NCBI GenBank assembly: GCA_036378435.1
Contig: DASUWK010000032.1
Coordinates: 1-43,272, forward strand
Origin: DASUWK01 sp036378435
GTDB lineage: Bacteria; Chloroflexota; Dormibacteria; Dormibacterales; Dormibacteraceae
Direction of reading: 5' to 3'
Length of the DNA stretch: 43,272 nucleotides
Below the pieces are notes generated by a model. The model was not told the DNA's origin, searched no databases, and was given only the letters and a program-made list of their open reading frames with translations. Positions 14,118 through 22,418 of this stretch are shown piece by piece. The first letter of the stretch is position 1, and the number at the start of each line of letters is the position of its first letter. A program made the translations under genes and the position numbers.

Positions 14118-16496
14118 ATGGGCGTCACACAGCTCGTCGGCGCCAAGATCCAAAGGCGCGAGGACCCGCGTCTCATCACGGGTCACGGGCGCTATGTCGA
14201 CGACCACGTGCGGGCCGCGACGGCGCACGCCGCGATCGTCCGCAGCCCGCTGCCCCACGCCCGGATCCAGCTGATCGACGTCTCCGCCGCGAAGGCGGCG
14301 CCGGGAGTCATCGCCGTCTACACGTACGTCGATTTCAAGCCTTTCCTGGTCGGCCCGATGCCGGTGTCGCCGGCCTTCGTGCCCGAGAAGAAGAGCGTGC
14401 CCGAGCACTGGCCGATCGCCAACTACGAGGTGGCCTACCAGGGTGAGCCCGTCGCGGTGGTGCTGGCGGAGAGCCGCGCGCAGGCTGCGGACGCCGCGCA
14501 GCTGGTGGACATCGACTACGAACCGCTGCCGGCGGTCATGGACGTGTTCGCCGGCCTCGAGGGCGGGCCGTTAGCCCAGACTTCCCTGCCGGATAACGTC
14601 GGCTGGGACCTGACCTACAACGCCGACGCCGAGGCCTCGTTCGCGGAGGCGGACGTGGTCGTCAAGGAGCGCATCCACCAGCAGCGCCTGTCGCCGAACC
14701 CGATGGAGCCGCGCGCCATCATCGCCGACTGGGAGCCGGGCGCCGAAGGCGCGCTGACGGTGTACGCCTCCAGCCAGAACCCTCACCTGCTGCGTCTTTG
14801 GCTGACGCTCTCGCTGGGGGTGCCCGAGTCGAAGATCCGCGTGATCTCGCCGGACGTCGGCGGCGGGTTCGGCAGCAAGATCAGCTCCTATCCCGAGGAC
14901 TACCTGATCCCGCTCGCCGCGCGCCTGAGCGGGCGCCCGGTCAAGTGGAACGAGACGCGGACGGAGAACCTGCAGACGGCGTACGCCGGTCGTGGCCAGG
15001 TCTACGACGTCGAGGTGGCGGCCAAGCGGGACGGAACCCTGCTGGGCATGAAGATCACGCAGTACGTCGATCTCGGCGCTTACATCGGCAACCTGGGCGC
15101 GTTCATGGCGGTCGCGTGCCTGCTCGGCGGCGGCGCCTACGGCTGGCGGCAGATCGCGGCGCGCACGATCGGCGTGCTGACCAACCGCGTGCCGACCGAC
15201 CCGTACCGCGGTGCCGGGCGGCCGGAGGCGACGCACCTGGTCGAGCGGATCGTCGACCGGGTGGCGGGTGAGCTCGGCATGGACGCCGCCGAGATCCGGC
15301 GGATGAACTTCATCCGGGAGTTCCCGTACACGAGCCCGTTCGGGCTCGTCTACGACTCAGGCGACTACGAGGGCTCACTGGACAAGGCGATGCAGCTCGC
15401 GGGTTATGAGGACCTGCGCCGCCGCCAGGCTGAGCTGCGGCAGCAAGGCCGCTACCTGGGGATCGGGCTGTCCACGTGGATCGAGATCTGCGGCCTCGGC
15501 CCCAGCGCCGCCACGGCCCCCGCGACCGGTGGCATCGCGCTGACGGACTCGGCCCAGGTTCGCGTCTTCCCGACCGGCTCGGTGGGCGTCTACGTCGGCA
15601 CCCACTCACACGGCCAGGGGCACGACACCACCTTCTCCCAGCTCGTCGCCGAGGCGCTCGGTGTGCCGATGCAGACGATCGAGATCCACCATGGCGACAC
15701 CGCCGAAGGCGCCGCCATCGGTCTCGGCACGTACGGCTCGCGCTCGCTCGCCGTGGGCGGCGTCGCCCTCACCATCGCGTGTCAGCGGGTGATCGAGAAG
15801 GGGAAGAAGCTGGCCGCGCACCTCTTGGAGGCGGCGGAGGAGGACATCGTCTTCGAGCACGGCGCCTACCAGGTCAAAGGCAGCCCTGACCGTGCCAAGG
15901 CGCTGGGCGAGATCGCGTTCGCCTCGTACGGGGCGGGGCTGCCCGAGGGCTACGAGCACGGCCTGGAGGCGGTCGCCTACTTCGACCCGCCCAACTTCAC
16001 GTGGCCCTTCGGCGCGCACCTCTGCGTCGTGGAGGTCGACCCCGAGACCGTCGGCGTCAAGCTGGAGAAGTACATCGGCGTCGACGACGTGGGCAACCAG
16101 ATCAACCCGATGATCGTCGAGGGCCAGATCCAGGGCGGCGTCGCGCAGGGCATCGCCCAGGCGCTGTTCGAGGAGATGGTCTACGACCCGGAGAGCGGGC
16201 AGCTGAAGACGGGGACCTTCCTCGACTACATGATGCCCACGGTCAACGAGATCCCGGAGACGATCTTCGACAGCACCGTGACACCGTCGCCCACCAACCC
16301 GCTGGGTGCTAAAGGGGTCGGCGAGGCGGGCACCATAGCCGCCAGCGCGGCGGTGATCAACGCGATCTGTGACGCGCTCGCCCCGCTGGGGATCAAGCAC
16401 GTCGACATGCCGGCGTCGCCGGACCGTTTGTGGAAGCAGATTCAGGAGGCCCGCCATCGGAGCGGGAACGGACATCGCGAGGGGGTGGTGGCGTGA
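14118..16496 (+). CDS. coxL: Molybdenum hydroxylase large subunit, form II CoxL-like
   Basis: The 792-residue molybdopterin-cytosine-dinucleotide subunit belongs to the xanthine-oxidase family. GGGFGSK, PYRGAGRPEATH (active-site loop, about 360-371), GQGHDTTFSQ and the catalytic Glu in AKGVGEAGTIAAS are visible. Proven CO dehydrogenases (form I) have AYRCSFR with the Cu/Mo-bridging Cys; here the loop reads YRGAGR. This is therefore a form II enzyme, for which CO oxidation is doubtful and the substrate is often another aldehyde or N-heterocycle. Gene order S-L-M is also the form II order. It starts 1 nt after the coxS stop and its TGA overlaps the coxM GTG. Confidence 0.93.
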   Translation: MGVTQLVGAKIQRREDPRLITGHGRYVDDHVRAATAHAAIVRSPLPHARIQLIDVSAAKAAPGVIAVYTYVDFKPFLVGPMPVSPAFVPEKKSVPEHWPIANYEVAYQGEPVAVVLAESRAQAADAAQLVDIDYEPLPAVMDVFAGLEGGPLAQTSLPDNVGWDLTYNADAEASFAEADVVVKERIHQQRLSPNPMEPRAIIADWEPGAEGALTVYASSQNPHLLRLWLTLSLGVPESKIRVISPDVGGGFGSKISSYPEDYLIPLAARLSGRPVKWNETRTENLQTAYAGRGQVYDVEVAAKRDGTLLGMKITQYVDLGAYIGNLGAFMAVACLLGGGAYGWRQIAARTIGVLTNRVPTDPYRGAGRPEATHLVERIVDRVAGELGMDAAEIRRMNFIREFPYTSPFGLVYDSGDYEGSLDKAMQLAGYEDLRRRQAELRQQGRYLGIGLSTWIEICGLGPSAATAPATGGIALTDSAQVRVFPTGSVGVYVGTHSHGQGHDTTFSQLVAEALGVPMQTIEIHHGDTAEGAAIGLGTYGSRSLAVGGVALTIACQRVIEKGKKLAAHLLEAAEEDIVFEHGAYQVKGSPDRAKALGEIAFASYGAGLPEGYEHGLEAVAYFDPPNFTWPFGAHLCVVEVDPETVGVKLEKYIGVDDVGNQINPMIVEGQIQGGVAQGIAQALFEEMVYDPESGQLKTGTFLDYMMPTVNEIPETIFDSTVTPSPTNPLGAKGVGEAGTIAASAAVINAICDALAPLGIKHVDMPASPDRLWKQIQEARHRSGNGHREGVVA

Positions 16497-17299
16497 TTCC
16501 CGCGGCATTCGAGTACGAGCGCGCGACCTCGGTCGATGACGCAGCCCAGAAGCTGGCGCGTCATGGCGAGGACGCGAAAGTGCTGGCCGGCGGCCACAGC
16601 CTGATTCCGCTGATGCGGCTGCGACTGGCGCAGCCGTCGGTGCTGGTCGACATCAACCGTATCGGCGATCTCAGCTACATCCGTCCCGAGAACGGGTCGC
16701 TGCGGGTGGGCGCACTGACGCGCCACGTGGAGATCCACTCGAGCGATGTGGTGCGCGAAAAACTGCCGCTGCTTGCCGAGATGGCCTCCGAGGTGGGGGA
16801 CAACCAGGTGCGCAACCTGGGCACGATCGGCGGCGTCCTGGCGCACGCCGACCCGGCCGGCGACTATCCCACGCTGGCCCTGATGCTGGACGCGGAGATC
16901 GTGACGAACAAGCGGCGCATCGCGGCGAAGGACTTCTTCCAGGACATCTTCACGACGCCACTGGAAGGTGACGAGCTGGTGTGCGAGGTCGTCTTCCCGG
17001 TGCAGCCCGGACCGCACAAGTACATCAAGTTCCGGCGCCGGCTCTTCGACTGGGCGATCGTCGGCGCGGCGGCGCAGAAGACGGACCAGGGCTGGCGGAT
17101 CGGCCTGACCAACGTCGGGCCGACGCCGGTGCGCGCCGCCGGGGTGGAACAGGCGCTCGGCCAGGGCGCGGCGCCGGCGGAGGCCGCGGAGCGCGCTGCG
17201 GACGGTCTCAACCCGAGCGCCGACGTCCGGGCCACGCCCGAGTACAAGAAGCACCTCGCCAAGGTGCTGACCCGGCGGGCGATCGAACAGAGCCAATAG
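16493..17299 (+). CDS. coxM: Molybdenum hydroxylase FAD subunit, CoxM-type
   Basis: The 268-residue flavoprotein subunit has the FAD motifs AGGHSLIP (residues 32-39) and TIGGVLAHADPAGDYP (about 110-125), then the CO-dehydrogenase-flavoprotein C-terminal domain. It takes electrons from CoxS and passes them to quinone or another acceptor. GTG 16493 overlaps the coxL stop (GTGA) and yields IPAAFEYERATSVDDA, the normal family start. Last gene before a palindromic gap. Confidence 0.95.
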   Translation: MIPAAFEYERATSVDDAAQKLARHGEDAKVLAGGHSLIPLMRLRLAQPSVLVDINRIGDLSYIRPENGSLRVGALTRHVEIHSSDVVREKLPLLAEMASEVGDNQVRNLGTIGGVLAHADPAGDYPTLALMLDAEIVTNKRRIAAKDFFQDIFTTPLEGDELVCEVVFPVQPGPHKYIKFRRRLFDWAIVGAAAQKTDQGWRIGLTNVGPTPVRAAGVEQALGQGAAPAEAAERAADGLNPSADVRATPEYKKHLAKVLTRRAIEQSQ

Positions 17300-17309
17300 C
17301 TGCCAGCAA

Positions 17310-17337
17310 TCGGCCCATCCGCCGGCGGATGGGCCGA
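17310..17337. repeat. 28-bp perfect palindrome after coxM
   Basis: Two 14-nt arms meet without a spacer, core CATCCGCCGGCGGATG. It lies 11 nt after the coxM stop and could end the coxSLM transcript or act as an operator for the downstream genes. Confidence 0.5.
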
Positions 17338-17356
17338 AACTTGGCACGCGGGTCAG

Positions 17357-17383
17357 CCATCCGCCGGCGAATGTAGCCAATAG
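17357..17383. repeat. Second, degenerate copy of the coxM palindrome half
   Basis: CCATCCGCCGGCG recurs exactly at 17357-17369, 42 bp from its first copy at 17315-17327. AGCCAATAG recurs at 17375-17383 and 17291-17299, 84 bp apart. The 42/84-bp phasing is about four and eight helical turns. Confidence 0.4.
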
Positions 17384-17400
17384 GGGTATCGGGGGCGGTC

Positions 17401-17406
17401 TAGGCT
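17401..17406 (+). promoter_or_regulatory. Putative -10 element of the MoxR/coxD gene
   Basis: TAGGCT is 7 nt before the GTG start at 17414, with no Shine-Dalgarno. The maturation genes may thus have their own promoter, downstream of the palindromes. Confidence 0.4.
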
Positions 17407-17413
17407 AGAGGCC

Positions 17414-18304
17414 GTGGCCGCCCCTGAATCCATCGACGCGGTCGTCGACCGCCTGCGCGAGCGGCGGTACATCGCCGACCGCAGCCTGGCGACGTCCCTG
17501 TTCTTGGCGCTCCGGCTCCAGAAGCCGCTCTTCGTCGAAGGCGAGGCGGGAGTCGGCAAGACCGAGGTGGCCAAGGTGATGGCCGACGTCCTCGGCGCCC
17601 GCTTGATCCGCCTGCAGTGCTACGAGGGCATCGACCTCGCGCATGCGGCGTACGAATGGAACTACCCGCGCCAGCTGCTGCACATCCGCCTGCTGGGCGA
17701 AACCGGCGACCGCGCCGCGGCGGAGCGCGAGATCTTCGGCCCTGACTTCCTGCTCCGCCGGCCGCTGCTGGACGCGATCGACAACGACGACGAGGTGGCG
17801 CCGGTGCTGCTGATCGACGAGGTCGACCGCTCCGACGAGGAGTTCGAGGCCTTCCTGCTCGAGGTGCTCAGCGACTTCCAGATCTCGATCCCGGAGCTGG
17901 GCACCATCACGGCGCGCCGGCCGCCCCTTGTGTTCGTGACGTCGAACCGCACGCGCGAGGTCCACGACGCCCTGAAGCGTCGCTGCCTTTACCACTGGAT
18001 CGACTATCCGAACCTGGAGAAGGAGATCGAGATCGTGCGCGCGCGCGCACCGGAGGCGGCGCAGGAGCTCGCGAGCCAGGTCGCGTCGCTCGTTCACCAG
18101 CTGCGGGACATGGACCTGTACAAGGTGCCCGGCGTGGCCGAGACCCTGGACTGGGCCCGCTCACTCGCGGCGCTGGGCGCCACGCGGCTCGACCCCGCGC
18201 TGGTCGACGCGACGCTCGGCGCCGCCCTCAAGTACCAGGAGGACCTCGAGAAGGCCCGTCAGGCGGTGCCGGCGCTGGTGGAGCGTGCAGCCGGCGGAGC
18301 CTGA
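17414..18304 (+). CDS. coxD: MoxR-type AAA+ ATPase, CoxD-like
   Basis: The 296-residue AAA+ chaperone has Walker A GEAGVGKT (43-50), Walker B VLLIDEVDRSD (about 132-142) and sensor 1 FVTSNRTRE. In carboxydotrophs CoxD partners with the VWA protein CoxE and is needed to build the metal/sulfur centre of CoxL. The pairing with the downstream VWA gene (20-bp overlap) supports the same role. GTG start, probably leaderless. Confidence 0.92.
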   Translation: MAAPESIDAVVDRLRERRYIADRSLATSLFLALRLQKPLFVEGEAGVGKTEVAKVMADVLGARLIRLQCYEGIDLAHAAYEWNYPRQLLHIRLLGETGDRAAAEREIFGPDFLLRRPLLDAIDNDDEVAPVLLIDEVDRSDEEFEAFLLEVLSDFQISIPELGTITARRPPLVFVTSNRTREVHDALKRRCLYHWIDYPNLEKEIEIVRARAPEAAQELASQVASLVHQLRDMDLYKVPGVAETLDWARSLAALGATRLDPALVDATLGAALKYQEDLEKARQAVPALVERAAGGA

Positions 18305-19415
18305 CCTCCTCCCGCGGCTGGCCGGATTCGCGAGGCTGCTGCACGACGCGGGTCTCGAAGCGGGGCCCGGCCGCCTGGCGGACGCGACGCGGGCCGTGAC
18401 TCTGGTGGACCTGCGCACAGAGGCCGATTTCCGCGCGGCGCTGCGGGCGACGTTCGTGACGCGGCGGGAGGAGCTGCCGCTCTTCGACGCGGCGTTCGAC
18501 CTCTACTGGGCGCCGCCCGACCCGCGCATGCTCGCCGGAACCCCGGGGCGCCGGCGCTCGCTGCCGCTCTCCCCGGAGCGCGCACGGGCTTGGCTGGAGG
18601 CGCTGGGTGGCAGCCGTGCCGAGCGGGTCGAAGAGGTGACCGCTCGCAGCTCCGGCTACAGCGCCGAAGAGCTGCTGCGGGAGAAGGATTTCGAGCAGAT
18701 GACATACGAGGAGTCGGAGCAGGTGCGCCGCCTGCTGCAGCAGTCGCCGTGGCGGATCGCCCAGCGCCGGACACGGCGACTGCGTCCGGCGACGCGGGGG
18801 CCGGTCGACCTTCGGCGCACGACGCGCGACTCGATCCGCTCGTCGGGCGAGCTGGTGCGCCTTCTGCATCGCCGCCCGCGCCTGCGCCGGCGCACCCTCG
18901 TCCTGATCTGCGACGTCAGCGGCTCGATGGAGCGCTACACGCGCCCGCTGCTGATCTTCGCCCACGCGATCGCGCGCCGCGAGGACGTCGAGACCTTCGT
19001 CTTCTCGACCCGGCTCACGCGGATCACGAGGCTTCTCCGCCGGCGCGACCTCGACCGCGCGCTGGACAACGTCTCCCGGTCAGTGCACGACTTCAGCGGC
19101 GGGACGCGCATCGGCGAGGCCCTGCACGAGTTCAACCGCCGCTGGGCTCGGCGCGTGCTCGGACATGGCGCGGTGGTGGTCGTCGTGTCCGACGGCTGGG
19201 ATCGCGGCGACCCCGCGCTGCTGCGTCAGGAGCTGGAGCGACTGCACCGCACCGCGCACCGCCTGATCTGGCTGAACCCGCTCAAGGGCACCGCGGGCTA
19301 CGAGCCGGTGACGCGGGGGATGGCGGCCGCGCTGCCCCATGTGGACGACTTCCTGGCCGCCCACAACATCGAGGCCCTGGATGAGCTGGGCCGGCTTCTC
19401 GGTTCACTTAAGTAG
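18285..19415 (+). CDS. coxE: VWA-domain protein, CoxE-like
   Basis: The 376-residue product has an Arg-rich N-terminal half and a C-terminal von Willebrand A domain. The MIDAS motif is ICDVSGSMERY (about 207-217), with the later Thr in FSGGTRIG and the Asp in VVVSDGWDRGDP. It is the partner of MoxR ATPases in metal-enzyme maturation. GTG 18285 overlaps the end of coxD by 20 bp. Its stop is followed directly by the XdhC-like gene. Confidence 0.9.
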   Translation: MQPAEPDLLPRLAGFARLLHDAGLEAGPGRLADATRAVTLVDLRTEADFRAALRATFVTRREELPLFDAAFDLYWAPPDPRMLAGTPGRRRSLPLSPERARAWLEALGGSRAERVEEVTARSSGYSAEELLREKDFEQMTYEESEQVRRLLQQSPWRIAQRRTRRLRPATRGPVDLRRTTRDSIRSSGELVRLLHRRPRLRRRTLVLICDVSGSMERYTRPLLIFAHAIARREDVETFVFSTRLTRITRLLRRRDLDRALDNVSRSVHDFSGGTRIGEALHEFNRRWARRVLGHGAVVVVVSDGWDRGDPALLRQELERLHRTAHRLIWLNPLKGTAGYEPVTRGMAAALPHVDDFLAAHNIEALDELGRLLGSLK

Positions 19416-20360
19416 ATGCGCGACATCGCGACCGAGCTGCGGGAGTGGGACGGCGCCGGCGAGCAGATCGCCCTGGCCACCGTCGTCGAGACCTGGGGAT
19501 CGAGCCCGAGGCCGCTGGCCTCCAAGTTCGCCGTGACCGCCTCCGGGAAGATGGCGGGCTCGGTGAGCAACGGCTGCATCGAGGGCGCGGTGTTCGAAGA
19601 GGCGCAGAAGGTGCTGAAGTCCGGCGAGGGGAAGCTCTGCGCCTTCGGCGTCGCGGACGACCTGGCCTTCGACGTCGGTCTCGCCTGCGGCGGCCACATC
19701 GAGGTCTTCGTGCAGCCGCTGAGCGACGCGCACCGCTCGGCGCTGGCCGCGCTCGACGACGAGGGCGAGCTCCGCACCAACCTGCAGACCGGCGCAACCG
19801 AGTACTTGAGCGGGCCGGCCGCGCCCGGCGATCCTCGCCGCGAAGGTGACATGTTCATCGAGCCGGTCCTGTCGCCGGCCCACCTGGTGATCGTCGGCGC
19901 CATCCACATCGCCATCCCGCTCCACCGCATCGCCAAGGTGATGGGCTACCGCGTGACCGTAATAGACGCGCGCTCCCAGTTCGCCACCAAGGATCGGTTT
20001 CCCGACGCCGACGCCGTGGTCGTGGCCTGGCCCGACGACGGAATGAAAGGTCTGAAGCTCAACCGCTCGACCGCCCTCGTGATCCTGACGCACGACCCCA
20101 AGTTCGACCTGCCGGCGCTTCGCGCGGCCCTCGCGTCCAAGGCCGGCTACATCGGCGCCATCGGCTCGCGCAAGACCAACGCGAACCGCTTCGAGAAGCT
20201 GCGCGAGGAGGGCTACGCGGCCGGCGACCTGGCGCGCGTGCACGGCCCGATCGGCCTCGATCTCGGCGGCCGCTCGGCGGAGGAGACCGCGCTGGCGATC
20301 ATGGCCGAGGTGGTCGCCACCGCGCACGGCGCCGCGGCCGGCTACATGTCCGCTCGTTGA
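19416..20360 (+). CDS. XdhC/CoxI-family molybdenum-cofactor insertion protein
   Basis: The 314-residue product has an N-terminal XdhC domain (ALATVVETWGSSPRPLASKF, SVSNGCIEGAVFEEA, CGGHIEVFVQPL) and a C-terminal Rossmann domain (LVIVGAIHIAIPLHRIAKVMGYRVTVIDAR). XdhC binds molybdopterin-cytosine dinucleotide, oversees its sulfuration and loads it into the hydroxylase. It begins directly after the coxE stop, so it belongs to the coxD-coxE unit. The glycine loop reads GAIHIA where many XdhC proteins have GAGHVA. Confidence 0.9.
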   Translation: MRDIATELREWDGAGEQIALATVVETWGSSPRPLASKFAVTASGKMAGSVSNGCIEGAVFEEAQKVLKSGEGKLCAFGVADDLAFDVGLACGGHIEVFVQPLSDAHRSALAALDDEGELRTNLQTGATEYLSGPAAPGDPRREGDMFIEPVLSPAHLVIVGAIHIAIPLHRIAKVMGYRVTVIDARSQFATKDRFPDADAVVVAWPDDGMKGLKLNRSTALVILTHDPKFDLPALRAALASKAGYIGAIGSRKTNANRFEKLREEGYAAGDLARVHGPIGLDLGGRSAEETALAIMAEVVATAHGAAAGYMSAR

Positions 20361-20893
20361 CCCGAGTCCTGGCGCTCGCGCTGGGCGCGCTCGTGCTGGC
20401 GGCCGCGTGCGGCCAGAGCGGGCCGAGCAGCTACACGATTCAGGCGTCCCAGAACATCAACCTGGTCAGCCCCGACTTCCCGGACGCGGGCAACCTGCCG
20501 GTGGCGCTGAGCTGCGACGGCCAAGGGCGGGCACCGTCGCTGACCTGGTCAGATCCGCCGCCGACCACGCGCTCCCTCGTCGTCGAGTTCATCGACACCG
20601 AGGCGGCCCACGGTGTCTTCGCCCACTGGCTGGTCTACGACATCCCGCCCGGGGCCCGCAGCCTGCAGCCGCCTCTTTCGGCCCAGGCGACGCAGGGCCG
20701 CAACGACTTCGGAGGCATCGGCTACGGCGGCCTCTGCCCGCCCCGCGGCCAGACGCACATCTACCTGCTGCTGATCTATGCGGTCGAGGCCGACCCGACG
20801 CTGCCGGCGGGCCTCAACCGCGCCCAGCTGGAGGCGCGGTTCAAGGACAACGTCATCGGGATGGGTCAGCTTGAGGGGACTTTCAGCCGGTAG
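20357..20893 (+). CDS. Lipoprotein of the YbhB/YbcL (PEBP, Raf-kinase-inhibitor-like) family
   Basis: The 178-residue product has a lipoprotein signal (LALGALVLAAACGQ, Cys about residue 18) and a PEBP domain. Family features are LSCDGQGRAPSLTWSDPP, HWLVYDIPP and GIGYGGLCPPRGQTHIYLL. Biochemical role in bacteria is unclear. TTG 20357 overlaps the XdhC stop (TTGA), so it is translated with the cox maturation genes. That link may simply be read-through of an operon. Confidence 0.88.
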   Translation: MTRVLALALGALVLAAACGQSGPSSYTIQASQNINLVSPDFPDAGNLPVALSCDGQGRAPSLTWSDPPPTTRSLVVEFIDTEAAHGVFAHWLVYDIPPGARSLQPPLSAQATQGRNDFGGIGYGGLCPPRGQTHIYLLLIYAVEADPTLPAGLNRAQLEARFKDNVIGMGQLEGTFSR

Positions 20894-21530
20894 AGGACAT
20901 GGCGGGTCGCGGCCTGACAACACGTCCCACGGCCGGCGCCGAGCCCTCTCGATGGGACTGGAGAGGCCCCGCGGCCGGCCGCGGGCCATATACCGTCGCC
21001 CAACGTGCCTTCGTCAGCCGGTAGAGCACGTGGGCCCGTAGCGGGCTGCCCTCCGGGACGTTGGGGTGGTCGAAGTCGTCCGCCGGGTCTCGCGTCATGC
21101 CCAGCCGCTCCATCACCGCCCGCGACCGGAGGTTGCCGGCGGCGGTCATGGACACGATCTCATCGAGCCCGTGGCGCTCGAAGCCGAACCTCAGCGCGGC
21201 CGCGCCGCCCTCGGTCGCGTAGCCGTGCCCCCAATGCTCCCGCGCCAGGCGCCAGCCCACCTCGACGCAGGGGGTGAAGTGGGCCGGGAAGTCGTGGTAG
21301 GCCAGCCCGACGAAGCCGGCGAACGGCGTCACTCCGGGCACCTCCACCGCCCAGAGCCCGTAGCCGTGCCGTTCGAAGCCACGCTCGATCCGTTCGATCA
21401 GCGCGTCCGACTCCGCCGGCGTGAGCCCGTACGGGAAGAACTCGACCACGGCCGGGTCGGCGTTGAGCTCGGCGAACGGCGCCCGATCGGAGTCCCGCCA
21501 GCGGCGGAGCAGCAGGCGCTCGGTCCTTAG
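20883..21530 (-). CDS. GNAT-family N-acetyltransferase (RimJ/RimL type)
   Basis: An acetyl-CoA-dependent acyltransferase. It begins LRTERLLLRRWRDSD, has the acetyl-CoA loop EHWGHGYATEGGAAAL and the C-terminal NLRSRAVMERLGM typical of the RimJ/RimL subgroup. The domain ends about YRLTK near 21005; the remaining residues read through a palindromic element to a TGA at 20883. No ATG, GTG or TTG lies at the expected N-terminus. The left-most homologous codon is a CTA overlapping the nfo stop (TAA), so the start given is approximate. An internal GTG about 28 codons later would truncate the domain. Confidence 0.75.
   Translation of the reverse strand, partial: LRTERLLLRRWRDSDRAPFAELNADPAVVEFFPYGLTPAESDALIERIERGFERHGYGLWAVEVPGVTPFAGFVGLAYHDFPAHFTPCVEVGWRLAREHWGHGYATEGGAAALRFGFERHGLDEIVSMTAAGNLRSRAVMERLGMTRDPADDFDHPNVPEGSPLRAHVLYRLTKARWATVYGPRPAAGPLQSHREGSAPAVGRVVRPRPAMSSTG
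20926..20987. repeat. GC-palindromic element between converging genes (copy a)
   Basis: Two GGCCGGC-centred units (20926-20946 and 20965-20987) in opposite orientation lie between the PEBP and GNAT genes. The same unit type recurs in the gaps after menD and after the DUF72 gene, all between convergent genes. A bidirectional terminator is the simplest role. The GNAT frame is read through it. Confidence 0.45.
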
Positions 21531-22372
21531 GCCGCCAACCGTCGGAGTATCTCCACGTTCTTGGCGTCCGGGCCCTGGCCCTCGAAGCCGGGCACCTCGA
21601 GGATGAACGGCTTGGTCGCCAGCCGCGGGTCGTGCAGCAGCGCGCGGAAGCCGCCCTCGCCAATCTCGCCGAGGCCGATGTTGGCGTGGCGGTCGCGCTG
21701 CGAGCCGAGCCCGGTCTGCGAGTCGTTGCAGTGGATCGCGTCGACGAGGTCGAGGCCGACGACCCGGTCCAGCTCGGCGATCGTCTTCTCGGCATCCTCG
21801 GGGCTGCGCAGGTCGTAGCCCGAGGCGAAGGCGTGGCAGGTGTCGAAGCAGACGCCGACACGGGGATCGGCCACCGCGTCGAGCATCGTCCTGATCTCCT
21901 CGAAGCGTGCCCCGACACAGCCGCCGAGGCCGGCGTTGTTCTCGATCAGGAGGCGGGTGGTCTTGGGGTCCGCGCGCTCGAGGACGCGGAGCAGGTGGTC
22001 GCGGATCTGCGGCAGCATCGCCTCGAAGCCGGCGCCCTTGTGGCTGCCGGTGTGAAAGATGACGCCGGAGATGCCGAGCTTGTCCGCCGCGCTGAGGTAG
22101 CCGGCGAGAGTGCTCTCCGACCGCTGGCGGAGCGTCGCGTCGGGTCCGGCCAGGTTGATGAGGTAGACCGCGTGGAAGTAGAAGGGCGGATTGCCGGCCT
22201 CGTCCGCGGCGGCGCGGAAGGTGTCGATGCGCTCGTCGTCCAGCTTCGGCGAGCCCCAGAATCCCGGCGGCGTGGGGTGGACCTGGATCGCGTCGGCGTC
22301 CATGGCGCGAGCGTTGGGGAAGGCGTTCTGCAGCCCATGCCTCGCTTCGACGTGGGCGCCGAGTATCGGCAT
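21527..22372 (-). CDS. nfo: Endonuclease IV (AP endonuclease family 2)
   Basis: The 281-residue zinc-dependent AP endonuclease acts in base-excision repair. The TIM-barrel metal sites show as VIFHTGSHKGAG, LLIENNAG, VGVCFDTCHAFASGYD, IHCNDSQTGLGSQRDRHANIG and the terminal FILEVPG. The length matches bacterial Nfo. ATG start, divergent from the MocA-like gene with 46 bp between start codons. Confidence 0.95.
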   Translation of the reverse strand: MPILGAHVEARHGLQNAFPNARAMDADAIQVHPTPPGFWGSPKLDDERIDTFRAAADEAGNPPFYFHAVYLINLAGPDATLRQRSESTLAGYLSAADKLGISGVIFHTGSHKGAGFEAMLPQIRDHLLRVLERADPKTTRLLIENNAGLGGCVGARFEEIRTMLDAVADPRVGVCFDTCHAFASGYDLRSPEDAEKTIAELDRVVGLDLVDAIHCNDSQTGLGSQRDRHANIGLGEIGEGGFRALLHDPRLATKPFILEVPGFEGQGPDAKNVEILRRLAA

Positions 22373-22405
22373 CCGACAAGTGTGACGACCGCGGGGACAT
22401 CGGTC

Positions 22406-22411
22406 TAACCT
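22406..22411 (+). promoter_or_regulatory. Putative -10 element of the MocA-like gene
   Basis: TAACCT is 7 nt before GTG 22419. On the opposite strand TTAGAC (22409-22404) sits 19 nt upstream of CACACT (22384-22379), which is 6 nt before the nfo ATG, so the two promoters interlock. Confidence 0.35.
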
Positions 22412-22418
22412 CCGGCTC

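Noticed and set aside
13613..17299. Annotation as a true (form I) carbon monoxide dehydrogenase
   Set aside because: The CoxL loop lacks the Cys of AYRCSFR, and gene order is S-L-M instead of M-S-L.
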